From NCBI GenBank assembly GCA_039587535.1, contig JBDHIF010000002.1, forward strand, positions 130,645-194,644: DNA of 64,000 bases, read 5' to 3'. This DNA comes from JAWLHJ01 sp039587535 (GTDB lineage: Bacteria > Gemmatimonadota > Gemmatimonadetes > Longimicrobiales > Gaopeijiaceae). The position numbers and the translations under genes are program-made. Below are positions 44,292-52,107 of this stretch, piece by piece. Every line of letters begins with the position of its first letter. Positions within the stretch are counted from its first letter, which is position 1. The notes under the pieces were generated by a model. The model was not told the DNA's origin. It made no database searches and worked only from the letters and a program-made list of their open reading frames with translations.

Positions 44292-44345
44292 TGTGGGACC
44301 GTATCCCAGGACCTGGCCACCGTGCCAGGGGAGCGATTGCGTGGC

Positions 44346-44786
44346 ATGAGCAGAAGGATGAGGAGATGCGCCCTGCTGGCACTGCTGATCGTCCTTGGAA
44401 TGCCGGCCTGCACGACGTGGCGGGTGTCCGCGGAGAGGCCGGAGGCGGTGATCCCTTCGGAGGCACCGGAAGCGGTACGGCTGACGACCCACCAAGGGGC
44501 GGTGGCTACCATTCGTGCCCCACTGCTCCGAAACGATTCCATCGTGTCTTCGGAGGCGCGGCAGCCCGCTCTCGCATTGTCCGAGGTGCGAGGACTCGAG
44601 GTCCGTCAGTTCGACGGTGCACGCACGATTGGACTCGCAGCCGTAGGTGTGGCCGTCGCCGCGCTCTGGACGACCGTGATGGCAGGTTCGGGTGGTGAAG
44701 GGGAGGGGCCGGACGATGTGCTCAAGCTGTCGCCGAACCTGGTTTCCGGGTTGGCATGGCTCGGCCAGTTGGTGTTTGGCAGGTGA
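44346..44786 (+). CDS. Small predicted lipoprotein, unknown function
   Basis: About 146 residues from ATG 44346. The signal is RRCALLALLIVLGMPAC, with a lipobox-like MPAC. The mature part has a short beta-like region (VRLTTHQGAVATIRAPLL, then LALSEVRGLEVRQFDGARTI). One hydrophobic segment follows (TIGLAAVGVAVAALWTTVMAG), then a Gly/Glu linker and LSPNLVSGLAWLGQLVFG. This layout resembles small envelope proteins of unknown role. It lies between the SusD terminator and the amine dehydrogenase promoter region. Confidence 0.6.
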   Translation: MSRRMRRCALLALLIVLGMPACTTWRVSAERPEAVIPSEAPEAVRLTTHQGAVATIRAPLLRNDSIVSSEARQPALALSEVRGLEVRQFDGARTIGLAAVGVAVAALWTTVMAGSGGEGEGPDDVLKLSPNLVSGLAWLGQLVFGR

Positions 44787-44838
44787 GGTGCTGCGACCGG
44801 CAGTTCGCGGAAGTGGTAGGTGCCCTGCGACTCGACGC

Positions 44839-44867
44839 TTGACCGGTCTGGAACCGGTCTCTACCGT
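44839..44867 (+). promoter_or_regulatory. Candidate promoter/operator for the amine dehydrogenase operon
   Basis: TTGACC, exactly 17 bases, then TACCGT. Within the spacer the 8-mer ACCGGTCT occurs twice with an 11-base period (44842-44849 and 44853-44860), i.e. on one face of the helix. ACCGGT is itself palindromic. The start point would be about 105 bases before qhpA. This would suit a regulator binding site, but it is a prediction only. Confidence 0.35.
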
Positions 44868-44979
44868 GAGCCGCATGGGTGCCCTTGATTTCTATCCATA
44901 GGGCGTGCTCGCTTGCGTTTCGACCCGATCGGTACGGGGGTCGATCCCGCCCGAGCATGCCATGAGAGGAGTTGTCCGG

Positions 44980-46716
44980 ATGTCTCTACGAGGCTTGCCC
45001 CCCGCCTTCTTGCTCGTCGCGCTCGCCCTGATCGGAGTCGACATCTCCATGCCGACGAGCGTCTTAGGGCAAGAAAGCGCGGGGACCGGCATCCCCGTGA
45101 CCAGCGACCTGGTCGTGAGAAGCTGTAGCCGGTGCCACACCGAGGATGACGAGGGCCGTTTGTCGCGCATCTCGTTCTTGCGGAAGACGCCCGAGGGATG
45201 GAGCCAGTCGATCCGCCGGATGGTGTCGCTGAACGGCGTCAGCGTGGATCCGGAGGAAGCCCGGGAGATCGTGCGGTACCTGGCGAACAACCACGGGATC
45301 GCACCCGAGGAGCTTCGACCCGCCTTCTACGAGGTGGAGCGGCGTCCGCTTACGGACCGTCCTGAGATGGCCGAAGTCGTCCGGGAGACGTGCACGGCCT
45401 GTCACAGCCTCGGCCGGATGGCCACCCAGCGCAGGACTGCCGAGGAGTGGCGCCTCATCGCCGACACGCACCGCGGGCTCTATCCGCTCACCGACCGCCA
45501 GACTTTTCGCCGCGGATCCGTGCCCGAAGAGGACGGGGATTACGAGTTCCCCGTAGATGCCGCGGTGGCCCGTCTGGCGCGGGAGTATCCCCTCGAGACC
45601 ACGGCTTGGACCAATTGGTCGGCGAACATGCGGACTCCGCAGATCGCCGGCACCTGGGCGCTGGTCGGGTACGAGATCGGGCGGGGCCCGGTATTCGGCA
45701 CGCTCGAGATCTCGTCTACCGGATCCGCTGGAGACCAGTTCCGGACCCAGGCCAGCTACACGTATCCCAAGGAGGGTCGCGCGGTGACCCGGAGTGGTCA
45801 GGCGACGGTGTACACGGGGTATCAGTGGCGAGGCAGCACACAGGGGAGCGGTGATCAGCACGGGATGCTCCGTGAGGTGCTATTCGTGGAGCGCGATTGG
45901 AGTCGTATGTACGGACGGTGGTTCACCGGGGCCTACGAAGAGCTGGGCGTGGATGTGCGAATGGTGCGCGTAGGCGCTCAGCCTGTCGTCTTGGGCGCAT
46001 ACCCGGAGCGGGTGCGCGCTGGAACGGAGGCCGAGGTAAGCATCTACGGCGCCCGCCTGCCAGAGACGCTGACGATTGGAGACATCGATCTCGGATCCGG
46101 CCTGAGCGTCCTGTCCGTGGAAGAAGCTTCGAGCGATGTGCTCACCATCCGGGTGAGGGCCGAGGCTGGTGCCACGGAGGGCGCGCGTGACGTCGCGCTG
46201 GGCGGAGTCCGCGGTGCGGGGGTGCTCGTGGTCTACGACGCCGTCGACTACATCTCCGTCGAGCCCTACCGCGCCCTCGCGCACGCTGGAGGTGGCAACT
46301 TCGATCCGGGTCTTGCTCGGTTCGAGGCGGTGGGCTACGCCGATGGCCCTGATGGAGAGCGGGGCTCGGACGACGACGTGCGGCTGGGCGCCGTCGAGGC
46401 GTCGTGGAGCGTCGTCGAGTACCCGCGGACCTGGAACGACGACGACACGCAGTTCGTCGGGGGAGTCGACGAGAACGGGGTGTTCACGCCCGCGATCGAT
46501 GGTCCCAACCCCGAACGCAGCGGGAACAGGAACAACATCGGGGAGGTGTGGATCAGGGCCGAGCACCGAGTCGAAGGCGCTCCCGCCTCGGCGCAGCCGC
46601 TCCGGTCCCGGGCATTCCTTCTCGTGGCACCGCCTGACTACATTGAATGGGAGCCACGGGTGGAGACCCTGAGCACCGCAGACGACCAGCAGGCGATGGG
46701 AGGAGGAGGCCGTTGA
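44980..46716 (+). CDS. qhpA: Quinohemoprotein amine dehydrogenase alpha (diheme) subunit
   Basis: About 578 residues from ATG 44980, with AGAGGAG 8 bases upstream; in-frame starts at 44905 and 44962 are less well placed. The signal peptide core is FLLVALALIGV. Two c-type heme motifs, CSRCH (residues 49-53) and CTACH (138-142), lie in the N-terminal diheme domain. The long C-terminal part is beta-rich with Ig-like domains (TWALVGYEIGRGPVFGTLEI, GAYPERVRAGTEAEVSIYGA, then SWSVVEYPRTWNDDDTQFVG). This matches the alpha subunit of QHNDH, which takes electrons from the CTQ cofactor of the gamma subunit. Radical SAM, gamma and beta genes follow immediately, which secures the call. The stop overlaps qhpD (TTGA). 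Confidence 0.93.
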   Translation: MSLRGLPPAFLLVALALIGVDISMPTSVLGQESAGTGIPVTSDLVVRSCSRCHTEDDEGRLSRISFLRKTPEGWSQSIRRMVSLNGVSVDPEEAREIVRYLANNHGIAPEELRPAFYEVERRPLTDRPEMAEVVRETCTACHSLGRMATQRRTAEEWRLIADTHRGLYPLTDRQTFRRGSVPEEDGDYEFPVDAAVARLAREYPLETTAWTNWSANMRTPQIAGTWALVGYEIGRGPVFGTLEISSTGSAGDQFRTQASYTYPKEGRAVTRSGQATVYTGYQWRGSTQGSGDQHGMLREVLFVERDWSRMYGRWFTGAYEELGVDVRMVRVGAQPVVLGAYPERVRAGTEAEVSIYGARLPETLTIGDIDLGSGLSVLSVEEASSDVLTIRVRAEAGATEGARDVALGGVRGAGVLVVYDAVDYISVEPYRALAHAGGGNFDPGLARFEAVGYADGPDGERGSDDDVRLGAVEASWSVVEYPRTWNDDDTQFVGGVDENGVFTPAIDGPNPERSGNRNNIGEVWIRAEHRVEGAPASAQPLRSRAFLLVAPPDYIEWEPRVETLSTADDQQAMGGGGR

Positions 46717-48137
46717 GCACACGTTTACAGGTCAGGGAGTACCACAGCTTCGAAGCCGAGGGGCTGCACTTCCTTTATCTCGTTCCGAGCGCCGCCGTCT
46801 TCTGTGCGGACGAGACCGCCTCGGCGGTGCTCGAAAGGCTGGAGCAGGCTCCAGCGAGCGTCCCGGAGCTGGAGGCCGCGCTTGCGGCCCGCTTCACCGG
46901 CAAAGAGGTGCGCGCGGCCATCGCCGACCTCATCGAGGTCCATGCGGTGGGTCCCGAAGGTGTGGGCCCGGAGCCCATGCCGGTGGAGGCACCCCCGGAC
47001 GGCATTCCCCTCAAGACGATGGTCCTGAACGTCACGAGCAAGTGCAACCTGGGTTGCACCTACTGCTACGAGTATGGTGACGACCGACTCGTCGAGGCCG
47101 GCACAATGCCTCGGTTCATGGATGAGGAGACCGCGAAGAAGAGCGTCGACTTCATGCTCGCCGAGGCTGGGGTGGGTGAGCGCTGTCATCTCACGTTCTT
47201 CGGTGGCGAGACCCTACTCAACTTCAAGCTTCTCAAGTCCACCCTCGCCTATGCCCGAGAGCAGGGGGAGGCGCAGGGTAAGACGGTGGACTTCAGTCTC
47301 ACGACCAACGGGACGCTGCTCAAGCCGGAGACCATCGAGTGGCTCGCCGAGAACGAGGTCGGCGTGACCATCTCCATCGACGGGCCCCGGGAAGTCCAAG
47401 ACAAGTTCCGGGTGTTCAACAACGGGATGGGGAGCTATGACGAGGTCATCCCGCGCGTCCGCGCGCTCCTGAAGCGGCACAGGACGAAGCCGGTGGGTGC
47501 TCGCGTCACCCTCACGAAGCAGAACCTGGACGTCATCGGGACCTTCCGGCATCTGACGGAAGACATTGGCTTCTGGGAAGTCGGGTTCGCCCCTGTCACC
47601 ACTGCCGACGGCCGCGACTACGCGATCGAAGGCGAGGCCTACGACCACATGCTCGAGCAGTTCGAGGAATTGGCGTGGGAGTGGCTCGAATATGCCGTGG
47701 AGGGCCGACATCACGGGTTCTCCAACGTGGGTGAGTCCATTGAGGAGATCCACAAAGGGTTCAGCAAGTCCCATCCATGCGGCGCCGGGGTCGGCATGCT
47801 CGGTGTCGCGACGGACGGCAATCTGGGTTTGTGTCATCGGTTCGCCGGCTCCGAGGAGCACCGGTTCGGCAACGTGACCGATGGCGTAGATCGCGCCAAG
47901 CAGGTCCAGTTTCTCGAGGAGCATCACATCGCGTACAAGCCGGACTGCCACAGCTGTTGGGCGCGTCCGTTGTGCGCAGGCGGGTGTTACCACGAGGCCA
48001 ATACCCGGTACGGGACCACCAAGGCCCCCAACCTGCACTATTGCGATTGGATTCGTTCCTGGACCGACACGTGTTTGCAGGTCTATGGGGCCTTGGCCGC
48101 GAGGAACCCCGACTTCCTGAAGCATTTCGAGCACTAA
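46713..48137 (+). CDS. qhpD: Radical SAM/SPASM maturase of QHNDH gamma subunit
   Basis: About 474 residues from TTG 46713, overlapping the qhpA stop and preceded by GGAGGAGG. A ~95-residue N-terminal domain looks like a peptide-binding region (PELEAALAARFTGKEVRAAI). The radical SAM cluster is CNLGCTYCYEYG (Cys111, 115, 118), followed by TFFGGETLLNFKLL and SLTTNGTLL. The SPASM domain binds auxiliary Fe-S clusters (CHSCWARPLCAGGC, Cys412-425, plus GNLGLCHRF). The known QhpD forms Cys-to-Asp/Glu thioether cross-links in the gamma subunit. All target residues exist in the adjacent gamma gene, which starts 11 bases later. Confidence 0.93.
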   Translation: MSTRLQVREYHSFEAEGLHFLYLVPSAAVFCADETASAVLERLEQAPASVPELEAALAARFTGKEVRAAIADLIEVHAVGPEGVGPEPMPVEAPPDGIPLKTMVLNVTSKCNLGCTYCYEYGDDRLVEAGTMPRFMDEETAKKSVDFMLAEAGVGERCHLTFFGGETLLNFKLLKSTLAYAREQGEAQGKTVDFSLTTNGTLLKPETIEWLAENEVGVTISIDGPREVQDKFRVFNNGMGSYDEVIPRVRALLKRHRTKPVGARVTLTKQNLDVIGTFRHLTEDIGFWEVGFAPVTTADGRDYAIEGEAYDHMLEQFEELAWEWLEYAVEGRHHGFSNVGESIEEIHKGFSKSHPCGAGVGMLGVATDGNLGLCHRFAGSEEHRFGNVTDGVDRAKQVQFLEEHHIAYKPDCHSCWARPLCAGGCYHEANTRYGTTKAPNLHYCDWIRSWTDTCLQVYGALAARNPDFLKHFEH

Positions 48138-48148
48138 CGGAGAGCGAC

Positions 48149-48526
48149 ATGAGGCGAATCAAGGCGATCAACCAGAAGGCTGCGCGAATCGAGCAGTACG
48201 TGGCGCAGACCCGTCCCGCGCCGGTGTCCCCTGACACGGGTGAGGTCGAGGACGAGCTGGAAGTCGTGGGACTTGAGAGCGGGCAGCCGAGCGGGCCGGA
48301 GATTCCGTTCGGATGCACGTTGATGTTCTCGCCAGGGTGGGAGACCGATTCCGGGGGTGGTACCGCGGGTCTCTGCCAGCCCGTCGAGCGCGACTTGTTC
48401 GACTGCCACCTCGGCTGCTTCTGGCCCGCGCAGGTGCCGGACCAGCTCAACAACGCGGCGGATTGGACGAGCAAGTGTGCCGCCGCTCAGAAGGATTGGC
48501 GGAAGCTCGACCTGGTGTTTCCATGA
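48149..48526 (+). CDS. qhpC: Quinohemoprotein amine dehydrogenase gamma (CTQ) subunit precursor
   Basis: 125 residues from ATG 48149. The core after IPFGC carries every residue that is cross-linked in the known enzymes, at the same spacing. Cys56-Glu65, Cys76-Asp82 and Cys90-Asp98 correspond to Cys7-Glu16, Cys27-Asp33 and Cys41-Asp49. Cys86-Trp92 corresponds to the CTQ pair Cys37-Trp43. Asp82 matches the catalytic base. The leader begins MRRIKAINQKAARIEQYVAQ and continues through an acidic stretch (GEVEDELEVVGLESG). It is about 49 residues if the mature chain starts as in Pseudomonas, against a reported leader of about 28. One extra Cys110 has no counterpart that I know of. Easily missed because of its size; stop overlaps qhpB (ATGA). 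Confidence 0.93.
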   Translation: MRRIKAINQKAARIEQYVAQTRPAPVSPDTGEVEDELEVVGLESGQPSGPEIPFGCTLMFSPGWETDSGGGTAGLCQPVERDLFDCHLGCFWPAQVPDQLNNAADWTSKCAAAQKDWRKLDLVFP

Positions 48527-49626
48527 GGAACGCCATCGGCCGCCTCGGGGCGGCCTTTGCGCTCGTGGGTTGTGCGGCACTCCCCAGCGGCGCCCAGGAG
48601 CTCACAGGCGGCGATGGCTTCATGTACGTGGGTACCTACGCCGCCGACGTGCACGTCATCAGCGAGGAAGATTTCTCCGTCGTCGCGCGGATTCCCGCCG
48701 AGGCGGGAATCCCGGGAGGGCTCCTGGCCACGCCAGATGGCTCGAGGTTGGTGGCCCCGACGATCGACTACGAGTGGGTGGAGATCTTCGACGTCGCGGA
48801 GCGTAGGAGCATCGATCGGTTCACGCTGACCGAGCGGAACGCGAAGATGCGCGTCCGCGCCATGGCCGTACATCCCGACGGGCGCCACGCGGTGATCATG
48901 GCTCGGCGGTACCAGAAGCTCCGCGACCGATGGGACATCGGTGACATGGAGCTCTTCCTCTTCGATATGGAGGGGAAGGAGCGGCTTCAGGACGTCCCCT
49001 GGCCGGGAGGTGCGGTCCAGGAGACACGCGGTAGCTTCGGCTTCTCCTCGGACGGGTCGCAGTTCTACTTCTTCACCGACGAAGTCCACATCTACGACAC
49101 CGAGTCCTATGAGGAAGTCGACTCGTGGGACTATTCGGGAGCTCTCGACGAGGGCATGGGCGACTTCCGGTTCGGGTTTACGACCACGCCTCGTGAGGAG
49201 CCGGACTGGTACGCCGGGTTCTTCCGCGTGTCGGAGGACATCCAGGACCGGTCGGTGATCGGATTCGCCCGGGCCAATCCGATCGAGCGGCGCGTGGAGG
49301 CCAAGGTGCTCGGCCCTGCGGAGATGGGTCCTCAGGGAAGCTTCGCGTTGGCGCCGGACCGGAGCATGGCGTATGCGCTCCGCCAGGAGGTGGGGAACTA
49401 CCAGCTCTGGGCCATCGACCTGGAGACTGCCCAAGCCAGGCACGTTGTGTTCGAGGGACGACCACGGATGTCCTTGGAGGTCAGCTCGAACGGGCGTTAC
49501 CTGTACATCTATGCCGCCGGAAACACCGTCGACGTGTACGATGCCGGGACGCTCGAGCTCCGGCACACGATCGATCTCGATGCCGACATGACGATTGGAC
49601 GGCTCTGGATTCTACCGGCTCGCTGA
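48523..49626 (+). CDS. qhpB: Quinohemoprotein amine dehydrogenase beta subunit
   Basis: About 367 residues from ATG 48523. The signal peptide is MRNAIGRLGAAFALVGCAAL, with probable cleavage after SGAQ. The rest is a beta-propeller with repeats such as DGFMYVGTYAADVHVISEED, GLLATPDGSRLVAP, VRAMAVHPDGRHAVIMA and GSFALAPDRSMAYAL. In the known enzyme this seven-bladed propeller, together with the alpha subunit, encloses the gamma subunit and helps form the active site. It is the last rightward gene of the locus and faces the maturation genes across a shared hairpin. Confidence 0.9.
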   Translation: MRNAIGRLGAAFALVGCAALPSGAQELTGGDGFMYVGTYAADVHVISEEDFSVVARIPAEAGIPGGLLATPDGSRLVAPTIDYEWVEIFDVAERRSIDRFTLTERNAKMRVRAMAVHPDGRHAVIMARRYQKLRDRWDIGDMELFLFDMEGKERLQDVPWPGGAVQETRGSFGFSSDGSQFYFFTDEVHIYDTESYEEVDSWDYSGALDEGMGDFRFGFTTTPREEPDWYAGFFRVSEDIQDRSVIGFARANPIERRVEAKVLGPAEMGPQGSFALAPDRSMAYALRQEVGNYQLWAIDLETAQARHVVFEGRPRMSLEVSSNGRYLYIYAAGNTVDVYDAGTLELRHTIDLDADMTIGRLWILPAR

Positions 49627-49638
49627 CGGAGTTCACGG

Positions 49639-49665
49639 CAGGGGCGGCCTTTTCGGCCGCCCCTG
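49639..49665. terminator. Bidirectional hairpin between the two halves of the QHNDH locus
   Basis: CAGGGGCGGCC pairs with GGCCGCCCCTG around a TTTTC loop; the flanking ACGG/CCGT can extend the stem. It lies between convergent qhpB and qhpE, ending 5 bases before the qhpE stop. Confidence 0.7.
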
Positions 49666-49669
49666 ACCG

Positions 49670-50380
49670 TCAGGAGTCTTGGTGCGGTTCGGCGTCGCGG
49701 GCGGGCGCCGATGCCTCGATCAGATCAAACGCGGCTTCAGCCGTCTTGATGTCCGGCCGATCCACGACCAACGACGCCAGGATGCCACTGGCGTTCGCCA
49801 CCGCGAAGCTGATTCCCTTCAGGTTCCGCTCCTTGGGGACGCCGGGTATGGGCCGGGGATAGGGTGATGCCACGATCGCCTGGGCTCCCCCGGACAGGGA
49901 CCGCACCGAGAGGGTGTCCCTGGGTTGATCCGGATCCATGAGAACGCCGGCGACCCCGCTCAATGCGCCAGGGAGCCATGTGACCCCGTCGTGCTCGCGG
50001 GCGGAGACCAGCAGCGCGCCTCTGGTGCGTGTGCGTTCCACGACGGCTTCGAGATGGGACCGGCGCAGATCCTTGGGCGTGCCGAGGCTGAGATTGATGA
50101 TGCGCGCCCCGTGCTCCATCGCTCGATCGATCGCCCTGATGAGGGTTGGTACGCTGGTGGCGAGTCGATCCTCGAACACCTTGATCACGAAGAGCTCTGC
50201 GTCTGGTGCCTTCTCGTGGATGGCGGCCGCCACCGCGGTCCCGTGTCCGAGTCGGTCGAGGTAGTCCTCGTGCTCCCTTCCATGCAGGTCGAGGCCGAGG
50301 CCACCTGACACGCCAGGAAGGTGCGGATGGGGGACGTTCACGCCGCTGTCGATGACGGCCACGCGCACACGGTCGCTCAT
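49670..50380 (-). CDS. qhpE: Subtilisin-like protease for QhpC leader cleavage
   Basis: 236 residues, a compact S8 domain. The triad is complete: Asp11 in VAVIDSGVN, His46 in GHGTAVAAAI, and Ser191 in GISFAVANASG. No signal peptide or pro-domain is visible, so it should act in the cytoplasm. This matches QhpE, which removes the gamma-subunit leader before export. The start overlaps the upstream exporter gene (ATGA on this strand). Confidence 0.9.
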   Translation of the reverse strand: MSDRVRVAVIDSGVNVPHPHLPGVSGGLGLDLHGREHEDYLDRLGHGTAVAAAIHEKAPDAELFVIKVFEDRLATSVPTLIRAIDRAMEHGARIINLSLGTPKDLRRSHLEAVVERTRTRGALLVSAREHDGVTWLPGALSGVAGVLMDPDQPRDTLSVRSLSGGAQAIVASPYPRPIPGVPKERNLKGISFAVANASGILASLVVDRPDIKTAEAAFDLIEASAPARDAEPHQDS

Positions 50381-52107
50381 CCTTTGAGATCCACGAAGAG
50401 CGCTCGGAACGAGCCGTCCGCCGATTCGAGTCGTTCCGGGGACCCGTCCTCCTTCACGCGCCCGCCATCGACCAGGACCACGCGGTCGCAGCGACGGGCC
50501 AACGCCAGACGATGTGTGATCACAACGGTCGTGCGCTGTCGCATGAGTCGATCGTACCCTCCGAGCACCGACGCTTCCGTCGAGGGGTCCAGGGCGCCGG
50601 TGGCCTCGTCCATGATGAGGACAGCCGGATCCAGAAGGAACGCGCGGGCCAGCGCCAGGCGTTGTCGCTCACCGGCGGACAGCTCTTGGCCTCGCTCCCC
50701 CACACGGGTATCGAGACCCTCGGGCAGGTGCTGTAGGAGGGAGCCGAGCTGAGCTGCCTCCAGCGCGGCACGGATCTCATCGTCCGTGGCTTCGGGACGG
50801 CCGAAGCGGACGTTGTCCCGCACACTGGCGTGAAAAACGAATGGAGCCTGCTCGACCACGTGGATGAGGCGTCTGGTGTCGGCCAGGGCCAGATGGCGCA
50901 GCTCCACGCCGTCCAGCAGGATCCGCCCTTCCTCGGGATCCAGGAATCGGGCGAGCAGGTCCGCCAGCGTGGACTTGCCACTTCCGCTGGCGCCGACGAT
51001 GGCCACCGTCTGCCCGGCCGGAATGTCGAGGTGGACTCCGTCGAGCACCTCGCCACCTCGCCCGAAGCCGAATCTGACGCCGTCCAGACGGAGATCGCCG
51101 CTGGCGTCCTCCAGATGGACCGGGTCCTCCGCTTCCGTGACCTCGGGCGGAGTGTCCAGAAGCTCGTGGACGCGCACCAGAGACGCACGGGCGGTGGCCA
51201 CGTTCGAATAGATCCCCATGAGTCCCTGGATGGGGCCCATGAGGCGCATCTGGTAGGCCATGAATGCCACGAAGGTGCCGAGCGTGGTCATTCCTTCGAT
51301 GACCCGCCAACCCCCGAACAGAAAGACGGCGGCTGTGCCCACCGACAGAAGAAGGCCGGGAAGCCCGCCGGCCAGGTAGGTGTAGAGGCGCATGGACAGC
51401 AGGGCGTCCACGAAGGTGTCGTTTCTCTCCCGGAATCGTGCGACTTCCCGCTCCTGGGCGTTCAAGCCCACCACGGTGCGCATGCCCTGCAGTGTCTCGA
51501 TGAGGAAGGTGCCTATGTCCGCGCTCCGCTCCCTGAGCGTGCGCACGCGAGCTTCAAGCTCGCGGCGATACCTGACCAGAGCCCAGAGTGCCGGCGGAAG
51601 TGCGAGCATGCCGACGAGGAAGAGGGTCGCGTCGAGCCACACGAGCATGATCAGCGTGCCCACCAACGAGAGCGTCTGACCGAGCCAGCCGAGGGCTGCC
51701 TCACCGGTGATCCGCTGGATCTCTCCGATATCCCCGTTGATGCGGGAAACCACGTCACCCAGCGGGGTCCGCGCGTAGAATCGCGGTGACAGACGCTGCA
51801 GATGTCGATACAGGGCGACTCGCATGTCGAAGAGGATGTCCGCCGACACACCAGTGTACCTCAGGCCGCTCCAGGCGTTGATGCCGAACGACAGGAGGCT
51901 CACACCGACGAACAGCCCTACGATCCGCACGAGGGCGCTGAAGTCACCGGCGAGGATGGCGTCGTCGATGAGGAGCTTGGACAGGTAGGGAACGACCAGC
52001 CCGAGCCCCGTGCCCAGGAGCGTGGCCAGGACGACGGGTACCAAGCGCGGAGCGTACGGGCGGACGTACGCCAGGGCACGTCGCAGATGGGGATCGATGC
52101 GTGGCAT
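50377..52107 (-). CDS. qhpF: ABC exporter (fused permease/ATPase) of the QHNDH maturation set
   Basis: 576 residues. The N-terminal ~310 residues hold six transmembrane helices (LVPVVLATLLGTGLGLVVPY and others). The ATPase domain has Walker A GASGSGKST, signature LSAGERQRLALARAFLLDP and Walker B VLIMDEATGALD. No peptidase domain is fused, consistent with separate QhpE. In the described system this exporter moves the cross-linked gamma subunit to the periplasm. It is coupled by overlapping codons to qhpG before it and qhpE after it. Confidence 0.9.
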   Translation of the reverse strand: MPRIDPHLRRALAYVRPYAPRLVPVVLATLLGTGLGLVVPYLSKLLIDDAILAGDFSALVRIVGLFVGVSLLSFGINAWSGLRYTGVSADILFDMRVALYRHLQRLSPRFYARTPLGDVVSRINGDIGEIQRITGEAALGWLGQTLSLVGTLIMLVWLDATLFLVGMLALPPALWALVRYRRELEARVRTLRERSADIGTFLIETLQGMRTVVGLNAQEREVARFRERNDTFVDALLSMRLYTYLAGGLPGLLLSVGTAAVFLFGGWRVIEGMTTLGTFVAFMAYQMRLMGPIQGLMGIYSNVATARASLVRVHELLDTPPEVTEAEDPVHLEDASGDLRLDGVRFGFGRGGEVLDGVHLDIPAGQTVAIVGASGSGKSTLADLLARFLDPEEGRILLDGVELRHLALADTRRLIHVVEQAPFVFHASVRDNVRFGRPEATDDEIRAALEAAQLGSLLQHLPEGLDTRVGERGQELSAGERQRLALARAFLLDPAVLIMDEATGALDPSTEASVLGGYDRLMRQRTTVVITHRLALARRCDRVVLVDGGRVKEDGSPERLESADGSFRALFVDLKG

